64,000 nt of DNA, from assembly GCA_026419785.1 (NCBI GenBank), contig JAODTK010001221.1:496001-560000 (forward strand), written 5' to 3'. The position numbers and the translations under genes were made by a program. Origin of the DNA: Sclerodactyla briareus (Eukaryota > Echinodermata > Holothuroidea > Dendrochirotida > Sclerodactylidae). Each line of letters opens with the position of its first letter. Position 1 is the stretch's first letter. Shown piece after piece: positions 10,701 to 23,130 of the stretch. The notes beneath the pieces were generated by a model that was given only the letters and a program-made list of their open reading frames with translations, made no database searches and had not been told where the DNA came from.

Positions 10701-13229
10701 AGTGGACTTCCACAGATGTACGTATCAACTCTATAAGAACGAAGATCCCTTAACTGTGTGTAATGGAGTGTGATCACTCGACGGCGAATGTCACTCCGTG
10801 GGCACTTCATGGAGTGACATCCCTCTTAATTATTTTTTAGAGTGTATCACCCACCTGTTTTTTCTAAAATTCCTGAGGTCCAAGGTCCTACCTACGTGTT
10901 CAAATATGCCCTGGCTCTAATGGCCCATAGCCTCCGTTGTCGTTATTGGGTTGACTGCGTCGACGTCCTGCGTCCCGCTGGTCACCTTTGGGTTTCTTCT
11001 CCAAAAGGAGGTATATCCATATCCCTGTGGCATATGACATATTGCCTAATTTGACGTGCTTTAATAATCTCGTGGATATTACAGGCGCCATGTTATTATA
11101 TCCGTTTTCCCGCGCCTAATAGCGGTCTCATCATGTTGCCATCCGCGATTTTATTTCGCTATAGTCGCGCGCCTATAAATACCTACGCGGAACGCGCTTC
11201 CGCGATTCGCCTATCTGAGTATCTGGGAATTCGCCTGGCGATTCGCGTATTCGTCTATCTGCTTCGCGTGCATGCCTATAGTAACCGCAGCCTTATAACA
11301 CTGACGTGAAAATCTGAACATTAGGCACGCCCTGTTTGACTCTTCTTGGCAGCCGTCAAATCCCAAGATGTCCCCGCAACCTGCCAGGACCGTCGTTCTC
11401 AATTTCTCCTCTCCTGTGACAAAAAAAAAATGTTTCTCTCAGTGACCCTTCTCTTTCAAAGGGTTAACTATCAACTCCCCCAGAGTCACCGATGTTAAAG
11501 GTCGTTTGGCCCCGACGGCTATCCTTGCTTCACCGGACGTCGGACTGCAGGTACCTATTACGGGGCTGCGCGTAGCGTTGGCACACCCCTAGGGGCCGCG
11601 CCAGGATTCCCCCGACTAGGGGGCCAGAGTTTACCGAAGGGCGGGGGGGGGGGAGGGTCCAATTTCCCGATGAAAGGTCAGCAGTATAGTTTAGCCTAGT
11701 GCACCTCACCTACCTATACCCGTGACCAAAACTTGATTTTTCATGTGTATCATTTCTTCTTTCTTATCATTTATGCTTTCTTTTTCTCGCGTTCGCTCGA
11801 TTTTTCCCTCCTTTCTCCTCCGCTCCAGACAACCTCTCGATTTCCCGAAGGGGAAGGGAAGACTGCCCCCGCTGGCGCCGTCCCTGCGGAAGGAAAACCT
11901 CAAATCTTGGGTTGAAATTTTAGTGTTAAAAAATGAACTCACAATGGTATACCCCAGTCATACGTACTCGGATGTAAGTCGCGAAATCCACCAATTTCCA
12001 TCTCCGTTCTCTAGATCCCCCCCCCCAAAAAAAAGATGGGGAAAAACCCAAAGAGGAGTGGGGACACTACCTTTCTTACACGGCCTCTCTCTATAGACCT
12101 CCTCGGACGGAGCAAGGACTGGCCGACGATTTTTTATACATGTTGTCTCACTCTGACAACTTCACTCTGGAAACGTAACGCCGGGACTGGCCTCTGGGAT
12201 ACGGCCGCCCCATCTTTCACTTTCGCACATGATCTGTGTCAATTGTCACCTACCTTTTCCGACCCGCTCTTTTGTGGCTGTTATCACGAAAACGCCCCCC
12301 CCCCTCATTTCCTTCATATGTGCAGGCCTGCTTATGATAACACTCTAAATGTTGTGTATTGCTTTACACAGCAAAAAGAGAGCGGTGACGTGTGGCAGGA
12401 ACGGTAGAGTGTCCGCGGTTTTCAAACCCCGGTCGTCAAGACACCAACTTTCACCCCGCTCCTTTCTAGTGTAGGAAAGTGGGGCTGCACAAGTGAAGCT
12501 ACACTCTCGTCTGTTGGATGGGGACGTTAAATGGCGATCCCGGGAGCAGGAACACTCACCTCTGCGGCACTCTCGAAGAGAGTAGGCCGGTGGCCTTTCC
12601 ACACCCAAAAACTGGAGCCTCTACAAGTTTCCGACTAAAGATCAGTGGTGGAGGGCCGAGGCCGGCTCGGAACCAGGTGTTGCCGGACAATATTTTTTTT
12701 TTTTTTTTTGCTATTAAATAAAGAACTTGACATTTCACTAAACGTAGGCATATACGTCCGGTATTCACCCAAAAGACTGCCGATTAAATGTATGGACTGC
12801 CTGCGAGCTCGCTGGGCATAGACATCTTACAGTTATGCTGTGACGCTTTGCACACTGCAAAAAGTGACATATGTATAGCTTCTGTACAAGCCGCGAATCC
12901 TGCACTGGCGCAGCCGTGTGCCACTCACTCAAAGGATGGACCCCCTTAATGTCGTAGTAGGAGTTGCGAGAGGAAATTCTAGTCTCCAGTTGCATATAAA
13001 CTCATGGGATAAGCCGGCCAAATAAAATAGAAGATGTGGTCTGTTCTGCAGATCGTGAAGTTATTATAATTCAGTTAAAATTTGATTTATAAACTGACAC
13101 TGTAGTCTTAGTTGTAATGAGAAAAATCACACCAAAATATTTGTGATTCCTCATGCATATTATTAAATATCCCCACTTAGGGATTATTATGGTTCGGTTT
13201 CGCCAGCGGACGTCGCCGCCGACGGAGAT
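10701..13229. other. Unassigned, partly CpG-rich
   Basis: At 11170-11182 a CCTATAAATACC box follows a CpG-rich stretch and lies about 190 bp upstream of an ATG at 11367 whose frame soon stops; a TATA-driven promoter is possible but weak. ATG..TACTCGGAT|GTAAGT near 11940-11979 has a good donor-like site without an identified exon. A 17-T run is at 12693-12709. The open frames at 11743-12096, 12036-12407 and 12345-12608 are not recognised. Confidence 0.4.
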
Positions 13230-13606
13230 TTTTCATGTTAGCGCCGATAACTCTCCAACGCATTGTCGGGGTTGACTTGAAACTGTGCACACAGATTTAT
13301 CGAAATAAAATCTCGGATGAGTTTAAGCAATGGGAGTCGCCCCACTATCACGAGGACGGGCATTCCTGAATTTGGACGTTCGCTGATTTGCGTGTTTTGG
13401 AACATCGCGATAGTTTTGAGAATAACTTTCGTGTTAGCCCCATGGGACCCCCACCGATCTCCGGCGTTATCGAATGAGATCGACATTGCCGTCTCTCTCG
13501 CCACTAATGTTATTAATATTGGGATAATACGTTGGGTTTACCCGCAGCGCTGGGTAGTTCAGGTTGACTTAGTCAAAGGAATCTATGATGCAGTCGTGAC
13601 AAGGAG
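13230..13606. other. CpG-rich block, possible satellite relative
   Basis: A CpG-rich stretch with long overlapping open frames on both strands (13317-13670 plus, 13238-13504 minus), neither with a recognised motif. GATAACTCTCCAACGC followed by GACTTGAAACTGTGCACACA has the word order of the half-unit start in the 20.5-23.1 kb satellite (GATAACTCGACCCC, then GAAGCTCATACTTGGTATG), so it may be a very old relative. A coding exon cannot be excluded. Confidence 0.3.
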
Positions 13607-13652
13607 GTGCGTGTGTGTGTGTGTTGTTGTTTGTGGTGTGTGTGTGTGTGTG
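13607..13652. repeat. TG microsatellite
   Basis: A (TG)n tract with a central GTTGTTGTTTGTGG interruption. Confidence 0.95.
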
Positions 13653-13668
13653 GGACGCCTGGATTGTT

Positions 13669-13828
13669 AACACGAGAACTCGATTCCACGTTGATGGATC
13701 AAGCTTACTTGGTAGAGGGTTCCCCATAATGAGCATATGAGCCCTATGTTTTTCAGGATAGAGGTAATCTGAGGTCAAAAAACTTCAGGGCAGTCAAGGT
13801 ATCACTCAGCCTCTGGCTCTCGGGTTTG
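13669..13828 (+). repeat. Single satellite half-unit
   Basis: AACACGAGAACTCGATTCC, TTGATGGATCAAGCTTACTTGG, TTCCCCATAATGAGCATATGA, GCCCTATGTTTTTCAGG, and GGTAATCTGAGGTCA match the half-unit of the satellite at 20.5-23.1 kb in order and spacing. It ends in CCTCTGGCTCTCGG, similar to the CCTTTGGCTTTCGG that closes the large array near 23,130. Confidence 0.75.
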
Positions 13829-14959
13829 GTTGTTGTTAGGTTGAGTCACGTAGGAGTTGAATGATATTGAGGAAGTATTCCTAGCCAAGATGTAAGTTTA
13901 AAATGTAACTTTTATAAAATATGTGTCGTACACGAATTGAACGGATGGGCAGGGCTTCTGATGAGTGAATGAAATTCACGCCCTTTGGAAGACAGATGGT
14001 GCAGCCAGAATCACTTGTACTCGCTTTCTCAACAGATGCTGGAAAATACGTGATTTCAAAATGCAGTACGGTTTGGTTCTTAGCATTCGAAGCTCGTACC
14101 TGTATGCCTGTGCACTTATGTAGAGTCATATTGAAGAGTATGTTAAGGTGGGGATACGGTATAACCTTTATAGCAAACCTCACAAGCATTAACATTTTCA
14201 CAAATGCATTCATATTTTTTCATCTGAAATACTGACTTCAAGGATAAAATTGGTTGCATATCAGCTTTTGCTTGTTCAGTCCTCCTTTTTGGGGACTTCA
14301 AACTCTTTGTCTCCATATATATAGCATGATGCTGTAGCCATGGGCGGAACAAAAACAAAATGACTTAAGTATGAAATCACTGGTTAATGTAAAATGTATG
14401 CTCTATATTATGCCGGCATCGGCTCGGTTCGGCCTCGGCCTGGAAGAGACGTGTGGCCTGGCCCCTAGCCTGTTGAAACAGGGCGTTTGACATGTTCACT
14501 CGTATCAGCTTCATTCACTCATATGTGCAGAGTGTGATTTCCAATTATGTTGGTGATATTTGACCGTGGTGGGGATATATACTAACAAGTGCAAGTCGGA
14601 ACCGTCTTGGTTAGTAGTTGCGGACAGCAAACTTCCCGCGTGGCAAATACACTGCAGGTTGTCGCCCATTCATATTTAGTTTGTTACAGTTAAATGACCT
14701 ACGACATCTGTAATAAACAATGGAATGCTTGGAACAGGTCTACCACATTGGCCGAAATTTGCGATCAGTTGCCAATTACTAAGCCTGTGGCAGTGAACAG
14801 TGGAAACAAAATTCCCACAGAAATGAATATCTGACATTTGTGACACTACAGTTATAGTTGAACCACTCAACAAGTTACCATAATTTAAACACGCATTGGA
14901 GGGGGGAGGGCGCAAGCCCCCATTCTAGGTCATCACTTAGATAGAAAGGGGACCGAGAT
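13829..14959. other. No gene recognised
   Basis: The overlapping open frames at 13881-14213 (minus) and 13969-14235 (plus) are not recognised. A GGCCTCGGCC-containing patch near 14430-14450 recurs near 15462-15480 and could mark the ends of an unresolved element. Confidence 0.4.
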
Positions 14960-15140
14960 GTTGTAATGTAAACAAATCTGGGAAGAAGGGGCTAATGTAA
15001 ACTAGGGCAAGATGTGATGAGACAAATCCTCCCCCCTGAGAAATAGGTCTTTCATTGTCAACTATTTTTGAAGACAGGACCTTCGACAGATAAGGTAAAC
15101 ACTGCTCAGCAAGAGGATGGAGTAATGTAAACAAACTTGG
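14960..15140. repeat. Cluster of TAATGTAAAC words
   Basis: TGTAATGTAAACAAATCTGG near 14963, GCTAATGTAAACTAGGGC near 14990 and AGTAATGTAAACAAACTTGG near 15121, plus a weaker AAGGTAAACACTGC near 15091. TGTAAACA is the classical forkhead (FOX) binding core. The same TAATGTAAACAAA word occurs at 8289 and near 24,617, so it may be part of a small dispersed repeat and not a regulatory cluster. Confidence 0.5.
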
Positions 15141-15329
15141 TCTGGCAGTAGGAGAGTCAAATAAAGTTTGGAGAAATTGGGGGTGGTAATTAATTGGGAA
15201 TTTAATCAAAATCTAATAACACTATGCAAACATAAAAGTAGCTCGGCTAGCAGTAGCAAAGCTTCATCCACCACACCAAGTTTCAACCTGAGCGCATTGT
15301 TATGGTTTAGAGTAAGAATGAACGTGACG

Positions 15330-15392
15330 AACAGAAGGGACACGACGAAACGAACGGAACGAACGAAACGAACGAACGGACGGAGAGACTGA
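15330..15392. repeat. CGAA-type microsatellite
   Basis: Imperfect (ACGA/CGAA)n tract, for example ACGAAACGAACGGAACGAAC. Confidence 0.85.
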
Positions 15393-18300
15393 TGACTTGG
15401 TAGTAGAGCTGCTCTGCCCGCAGCTAAAAGGCCGAGAGCACCCTCTAATTTTTTTGGTGCGGCCTCGGCCTCGGCATTCGGATGCAGCGGCGGGCCCGAC
15501 TACAAACTGCTAAATTTCGTTAGTCAGCTGAAGTATCATCCGAGGCGTATTATAAGTAAAATTTTCACAGCAGTGTGGAACTATCACACCTATCCCGAGG
15601 TGTGTGAGAAAATTAAACAACAATGGTTAAAAGGCCATGTGAATAATACATAGATGTGCGGACGAATTTACACAGATTGTTATTTCCTTTACCCAACTCC
15701 GGGATAGGTGTGCCTAGTTATATACAACATTTTAAGAGTGATGTTTAGTCTATTGAATGCAGTGTGCCATTCACAGTACTGCGGAACTTGTGACTGCGAA
15801 AATAATCGTGTTGATTTTGGAGACCTTAGGCCTCAAAGGTCGAGGTCCATTGTCGGCAACTTTGATGTCAATGACGTTTGACGAAGTACAGTACATGGAT
15901 GTAGGCTATGGAGGGGGGGAATTCCCTCGCCTTAATAGGAACGTATTCTGTAATACGTGTAAAGTAAGATGTTACGGAATGTTGCAACATTTATCCATTC
16001 ACATTGTCAATATGCACGTGCCAGGTGAATAGTAGCCACTAGGACATTCTGCTGTTATTTAAATCAATTGGTTTGTTGACGGTAGGCTCCTGTCAGATTC
16101 GCCCCATTGTCTACTGTAGGTGTTCACTCCATTCAGTCCAGTGGTCTTTGCCAGGATATTTGACACAACTCCGGAACCTGGACCATGGGCTAGTTCGTGT
16201 TCGGTTCATACTAGCTTCGCGTCGCTCGATCGCGTTGTTTGAAACAAGTTCACGTCGTTACCGCCGTCACGTCGTCCGGGACCCAGAATACTCAGAAGTT
16301 GTATGGCTGTGACACGGTTAAAGCATCGAGTTGCGGGATTGGAAGCAAGGTAAGCTTCGAATTCTGGTGGACGTCTGACTAGGATAATGCACATTTATTT
16401 TGGGTTGTAGTGACCACCAGCTTTAGTGAAGTTCACAACCCCACGCAATGTGGAAAAAATACAGGATTCGTGCCTAAGCCTAAGGCTAGGTCATGTGTAT
16501 AACGTAGGCTAGCCTAGGCTGTGGTGAAATATAACGTGACAGGGGACACAGCGAATCATAGAGCTAGGCCTAGGCCTAAACAGTTCAGGCTTAGTCAATC
16601 AAAAAATAGGTTGTTACATAAAGTCTTGAAAAATGAATGGAATCCTGGAAAATACTGGGAAAATAAGTGGAAAAACAAACCATAAGTTTCAAGTTTTATT
16701 TACCACGCTGTAGATAATAATTAACAGCATACTGCATAGGCCTACTTACGTACAGTATAATAATAAATGGGACACTGTAATGAACTTGTGTGAGCATATT
16801 GATTTAGGCTAAGTGTGCAGTGTTTGAGCTGTTAAATCCGGGCATTCCTATTTAGGGTAGTTTGAAAAGAGGGCAATGATGACTAAACTCATTCGATATA
16901 TAGGGTGCGTATCATGAGTCGTCAATTACATGAGTTGGTCATTGCCATAAGGTATAGTCACTGGACAAAAGAAGTTCACAGACGTTAGGTGGCTGATAAT
17001 AGCTCCAGGCCACAGCGTGGACTGTTGGCCATTTGGCCATGCTGTTTTCATTGTCATCTTGTGGTAGTTTAAGTATTGTTTTCGTGTTATTGTATGTTTG
17101 GTTGTCCGTGCACCTTTTTTTCGTCGTTTTCCCTTCGATTTGCAACGGTCTTGCTAGGCCTTTCGTGACATTGATACCCTTAGGCGCAACAGCCAACCCC
17201 TTTTATACGAGGATTATCGAGCGCTCGCACTGTGAGAGATTCTCTTTTTTTTGAGCGATTAATCATCGAGCTGCTTTGCGAAACTTCTACCAGCTTATAC
17301 GCTAGGGTATCCACCCAAGTTCTTGCATAACGAAGGGGACAATAGGCAGCGAAGCTTCGGCGAATCTGCCTCCGTCAATCAGTGACTCGTCCCATTGATC
17401 ACGCAAAGCTGATTATGCCTTTTGTCAGTTTGTAAGAATGCGTAGAAATAAAACTAGTGTTCCGAGCGGTGTAACACGAGTGGCTAGAAGTGAATGTTTG
17501 TGAAATTGTATCGCTGGGAAACAGTGGATGCAACGTGCGATTTGACAAGGTCTTAGCAGCCTGTTTGCGTAATTATCGTCTGAAGGGAGTTTGAATACTA
17601 ATATCGAATGACGGAACATGAAAAATATTGTATTGGAGAGTTGTATATACTTCTCAACAATAGGCCCAGTAGTAAGCTTTTGTACCAGAGACTGCGTTAT
17701 AGCCGGGGCGATCCCAGTAGTTTTACTGGATACATATCGCATTTATATTTTTTTATAGCGAATTTAGATATTTTTATTTTTATATCGGATTTTGATATCG
17801 AAATTAACATCGTGAGAAGCCAGCGAAATGGTGAGGACATTCGAAGGTGATTGTTCGTAGCTTACCTGGGGTCCGACGAACCGAGGCGAGCTGATTAGGA
17901 GGTTGAAGAGGCACTCGAGTACAGGTACATGTAGGAGGGCGATAAAGATACCCTGATCTTTGGAAATCGTTGTTAAAAATTCATTATTTATCTTTGGTAT
18001 ACATCAGGAAAAGAGACATGAGATTTAGTACAAATACTGATCGCCAAATGCATGGAATTGTAAGTCACGATCATTTTGTGAGATCGCTCTTCATGCTCGT
18101 ATGTCCGCGTGTGAGCGAAAATTTTATTGGATGCGCAGTGGGCTACACGACGTGGTCAGACAACATGTAGCGATCAGTTGATTGTATTCTGAAACCCAGA
18201 GTTGCAGAGTATCACTCGCCTAATATGTAGGCTACAGCGAGTAACTGAACAATAAATTAAATTAAACCTCAAGAAACGGTGTTGTCAATATTCTTTCTGT

Positions 18301-20519
18301 ATAACTGCTGCATTCTTCAGTAGCACGCCTCCGTCGATAAGTCTCGTACAACCCAAGGTATACCAGATTCATGAATCAATTACATTTTATGAAAAATCAC
18401 TAAGCCTATAGCGATATATGCCCAAAGTGGGCAACAACTAGGAATAGGCAGTTTTGTTGTTTGATGAAGAAAAAAATAGTACGGGAGCGCCCGCACAATG
18501 AATGATTGTAAATTAGACAGATTTCAAACTATTTTGCAAGACAAAATCTGGTCTGAGCGATTAAATAAATTATATATACTCCAGCCTTGCACTGGCTGCC
18601 TGCGTTGTGTCACATGTGCAGCGCGAACCACGTGTCGATGGAAAGATACAGGGCTAGTTGGGACTCTCGCGGGATTTTACGCTACGCCACAAGCTGGCCC
18701 AAAGGCGGAAGCCGAGGACTAACCCTTAACAGGCCGCGCAAATCGATATTCAACAGTCAACGGCAGGATCATAATAAACACTGCAAACTAAAGAACATAC
18801 TATAACTTTATTACATGTGTTTGTTACCGAGCAAATGATTTCCCCAGGACCATTAGCAGCCGTAAGTATACGCATCACACGAACATGTGGATAAACTTGG
18901 AAATTAGTACATATTGCATTTTCCTCTTCGTATAAATAATAATTGCTCATTTGTTCTGCTTTGGATTTTCACTTATCTGACATCATCATCAGATGTTTGT
19001 TCAAACGCTTGATTTCAAACCATGGTTAATCAGATCGCTTCATATTTTTGTTTATAATGTTCTTTTAATTAATATTGCCTATGATGAAATATATGCCTGT
19101 ACAACTCGAATATTCAACATAGTGTGATCTACACGAGCGCATGCAATCACATGTTGATTGGAGCGGGGGTGGGGGCGGAGGGGAGGGGGGGACCAGGGCA
19201 AAGCAGATAGGAGAATGTGTCCTGTACGTGTAAAAAATGTTATGCATGGTGGCTCCTATAGAAGTAGGGGGTGGTGCGCCCTGTGATACCGATTGTACAT
19301 TGCAGGTAACCAAAACAGTTGTTTCCATTTTCATGAATGCATTTCAGGGCTAAAATGACCTAGAGGTTCTCACGCTAAAAATTCCAGAAAAATAGAGTAG
19401 CGAAATAGAACAGGTTGGAAAAATAAACAAGCCAAACATGCCTTCAAATCACACGCAATTCCACAACTGTTCAGTGTTCGGCCGTTTAAAATGTTGCACT
19501 ATGTTATAACAAAAAGGGTAGGATATTGTCGGTTTCATAACGATCAAAAAAGAATTCTCGCAAGAGCCCTTCTGAAGAAGATTCCCGTGAGTACTATAGA
19601 CTACTTCTCTGAAAAAATATTACGAGTCCCGACCTGATCGAAATGATCCGACCGGGACTAAGACCGCAATGACTGCGAAGAACGGGCCTAGATTTTCTTG
19701 AGTTGTATTCGCTGTATGTTATCTCTTCCTTTCCAATTCTACTGTGCCAGCTGTGGTGCTGCAATTGACGACCCCATGCGCTATTGAGTACCTGGAAATC
19801 CATGGGCTACATTCACACGGGCCACGTGGGCGGTGGCGAAAGAACGAAGCTTATCCGAAGGACACGTGCAGCTTTATTGGGCCAGAAACTACGCAACGGG
19901 ACGAAACAGGTGGTGGCTGCTGTTGGGGCGTAGACAACTTGATAAACATTCTCTTTGGTGCTGCTGTGCAGCAGACTTTGGCCTGCCGAGCACTGCATGG
20001 AAAAAGATCCATGTGATTGTGATGTAATCGCAAAATTCCCAAACATACAGTAGTGTTCAAAATTGCATGTTTTGTAGGCCCAGCCTTTCAGACAAAATAG
20101 TAACGATACTGCACACAACGCAGATTGAGCTAGAGAGCGCATGGCCGAACGACGTACACTGTGCGGGCAGAAAATAGAGCCTGACGATGCCATTGTATCA
20201 TTTTAACCCACAGGATGTCAGGTTGGAAATTCAAGGTACTCGTGATTTTATTTGCGCAGCTACATACGATGTTTCAAGTCAATTACATCAAAACAGACAG
20301 GCTTTTGGGCAGTTCACTGAAACATGGAGTAGGTGTATTCAGGTTTCTGATTCCACATTTCTAGGGGACCTTTCCTTTGGTCCATGGTCTGAGTGGAAAG
20401 CCCACGTACTTTCGTTGCTTAATTGTGTTCGAATAGTCTTTCTTGATGTTAGTTGAAAAAGAATATATACAAACCTGTTGTTAATGAATGATAAGCCGAG
20501 CGTGCAAAACAAAAAGGGC
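15393..20519. other. Long stretch without a supported gene
   Basis: The sequence near 16,470-16,580 is dense in AGGCCTA/TAGGCT words. At 17,039-17,150 a plus-strand frame starting MLFSLSSCGSLSIVFVLLYV looks like a signal peptide or membrane helix, but neither a continuation nor a canonical donor was found. The frames at 19744-20016 (plus) and 19813-20193 (minus) overlap each other and neither is recognised. No RNA gene or intact repeat was identified. Confidence 0.4.
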
Positions 20520-23130
20520 GCAACCCAGCTGTAAACACGATAACTTGATCAGTCTGAGTAGGTCAGGCCCATTTTACCCCTTGGTATGTGTGTTCCCCAT
20601 GATGAGACATGGAACCCTATTGTTTTTTGGTCAGGCTCAGGGTCACCAGAGGGTCCAAAGTTCGGGAAACCTTGTAAACACGATAAGTCCAGAATGGTTG
20701 CGTCTGAGCAGTGAATTAGGGGTATAGCTTTCTAGGGGAGTACAGGAACCCTATTGTTTTTGGTTCAGGTAGGGAGTGAAGTTGGTCGAAAATAGGAAAT
20801 TTGTGAAAATTCGAGATTTTGGTCAATTTGGCTTGTAAAACGAAACTTGACCCCACCCGGGTGGATGAAACTCATACCTGGTATGTGTGTTCCCGATGAG
20901 GAGTACGTGAACCCTATTGTTTTTTGGTCCAGGTTGGGGTGGATTTTGGTCATCTGAGGTCACAGAGGTAAAAGTATGAGAAACCTTGTAACACGATAAG
21001 CCCAGAAGGATTGGTATGATCAAGTTGAAATTAGTGTATAGCTTTCTTATGGCGGAGTACAGGAACCCTATCGTTTTTTGTTCAGGTCGGGGAGTGAATT
21101 TTGGTCGAAAATCGAACCATTTGTGAAAATTCGATATTTGGCCCAATTTGGCTTGGTAAAACCCGATAACTGACCCCACCAGGAGGGATGAAGCTCATAC
21201 TTGGTATGGTGTTCCCCATAATGAGTACCGAACCGTATTGTTTTGGGGCGGCCAGAGGTCATCGGAGGTACCAGAGGTCAAAGTCTGAAAAACCTGTGAA
21301 CACCGATAAGTCCAGAATGGTTGGTCTGATAAGGTTAATTTGGTGGTAGCTTTCGTATGGGGACGTACAGGAACCCTATGGTTTTGGTATGGTCGGGGGT
21401 GAATTTGGTCAAAAATAGAAAAGGTTTTGTGAAAAGTCAATTAAGTTGGCCAATTTTGGCTTGTGAACACGATAACTCTACCCCACTGGATGGATGAAGC
21501 TCATATTGGTATGTGTGTTCCCCATGGGGAGTACATGAACCCATTGTTTTGGGTCAGGTCAGGAGGTTAGTCTGGAGGTCACCAGAGGTCAACGTCTGAA
21601 AACCTTGTGAACATGATGGTGGTTCTGATGGGTTCTAAATAGTGTGTAACTTCCTCACGGGGCGTACAGGAACCTATTGTTTTTGGTTATAGGTCGAGGG
21701 TGAATTTGGTCAAAAATAGGAACATTTGTGGAAAGTCAATAATTCTGCCAATTTTGCTTGTGAAAACGTTAACTCGACCCCAACCTGGATGGATGAAGTC
21801 ATATCATTGTATGTGTGTTCCCCATGATGAGTACATGAACCCATTGTTTGGGATCAGGTCATATGTCATCGGAGGTCACCAGGAGTCAAAGGCTGAGAAT
21901 CTTGTGAACACGATAAGTCAGAAGGGCTGGTGTCAGTTCAAAGTGTTGGTAGCTTCCTTATGGGGAGTAGCTACCCGCTCGTTTTGTCTCGCCTGAAACT
22001 TGGATAACTCGACCCCACCGGGGGGATGAAGCTCATACTTGGTATGTGTGTTCCCATATTAAGTACATGAACCCTTATTGTTTTGGGTCAGGTCAGGTCA
22101 TACGAGGTCACCAGAGGTTCAAGTCTGAAAACCTGTAAACACGATAGTCCAGAATGGTTGGTCTGATAAAGTTGAAATTAGATGTATAGTTTCTTATGGG
22201 GATAACAGAACCCTATTGTTGTTGGTTCAGGTCGGGAGTGAATTTGGTCGAAAATAGGAAATTTTGAAAATTCGATATTTTGGCCAAGTTTGGCCTGTAA
22301 ACCTGAAACTGACCCCACCCGGATGGAGGGAACTCAGATTGGTAGGTTTGTTCCCATAAGGAGTACATGGAACCCTATTGTTTTGGGGGGGCTCAGGTCA
22401 GAGTTATCTGAGGTCACAGAGGTCAAAGTCTGAGAACCTTGTAACACGATAAGCCCAGAATGGTTGGTCTGATCCAGTTGAATAGGTGTATAAGCTCGTA
22501 GGGGAGTACAGGAACCCTTCGTTTTTGGTTCAGGCGGGAGTGAATTTTGGTCAAAAAATAGAAAATGTGTGAATAAGTGATAGTTTGGCCAATTTTGGCT
22601 TGTAAACCGAGAACTGACCCACCTGAGGATGAGCTCATACTTGGTATGTGTGGTTCCCATGGATGAGACATGAACCTATTGTTTTGGGGGCAGGTCAGAG
22701 GTTCTCTGAGGTCACCATAGGTCAAAGTCTGAAAACCTTGTAAACACGATAATCCAGACACGGTGGTCTGATCAGGAAAAATTAGTGTATATCTTTCTTA
22801 TGGGGAGTACAGGAACCCATTGTTTTCATAAAAGGGGGGGGACATGAGGCTCATACTGGTTTGGTATTCCCATGATGAGTACATGAAACTCTATTTTTGA
22901 GGTAGTCGGAGGTCATCTAAGGTACCAGAGTTCATAAGTCTGAAAAACCTTGAAATGTAGGGTGTAGCTTTCTTACCAAGGGAACAGGAACCCTATTAGT
23001 TGGTGGTAAAGATAGGAAATTTGTCAGAGTTTGTTGCCCATATGAGACTGGTACTACCTCCATTTGTGTGTGTCTGTGCTATGGGTGACAGGAAAACAGT
23101 CAAGGAACCCTAAGCCTTTGGCTTTCGGTT
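20520..23130 (+). repeat. Dimeric satellite, ~305 bp unit (2 x ~150)
   Basis: Two related half-units alternate. Half-unit A carries GTGTGTTCCCCATGATGAG, an ATGAACCCTATTGTTTTGGG string and then several AGGTCA words. Half-unit B carries CTTATGGGGAGTACAGG, AACCCTATTGTTTTTGGTTC and GGTCAAAAATAGGAAAT. A anchors lie near 20610, 20909, 21228, 21535, 21835, 22068, 22369, 22671 and 22884; B anchors near 20744, 21062, 21369, 21668, 22207, 22509, 22811 and 22987. This gives about 8.5 dimers of roughly 300 bp. Shortened units occur near 21,970-22,000 and after 22,840. The short frames inside, such as 22334-22660 and 20823-21179 on the minus strand, follow the repeat and are not genes. Confidence 0.92.

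Noticed and set aside
12693-12709. T17 run as the poly-A tail of a minus-strand retrocopy
   Set aside because: No polyadenylation signal, coding remnant or flanking duplication next to it.
14410-15490. Element bounded by GGCCTCGGCC-rich ends
   Set aside because: The matching word is itself near-palindromic, the flanks do not match, and no target duplication is visible.
17033-17254. Signal-peptide-like plus-strand frame
   Set aside because: Hydrophobic start, but no second exon, canonical donor or recognised domain, and an opposing frame of similar length covers the same bases.
18587-18805. Plus-strand frame beginning MHWLPALCHMC, reminiscent of LINE-type LHWLP motifs
   Set aside because: Only four residues match and no further reverse transcriptase motif follows.
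22334-22761. Overlapping minus-strand frames of 108 and 112 codons
   Set aside because: They lie wholly in the dimeric satellite and change frame with each unit.
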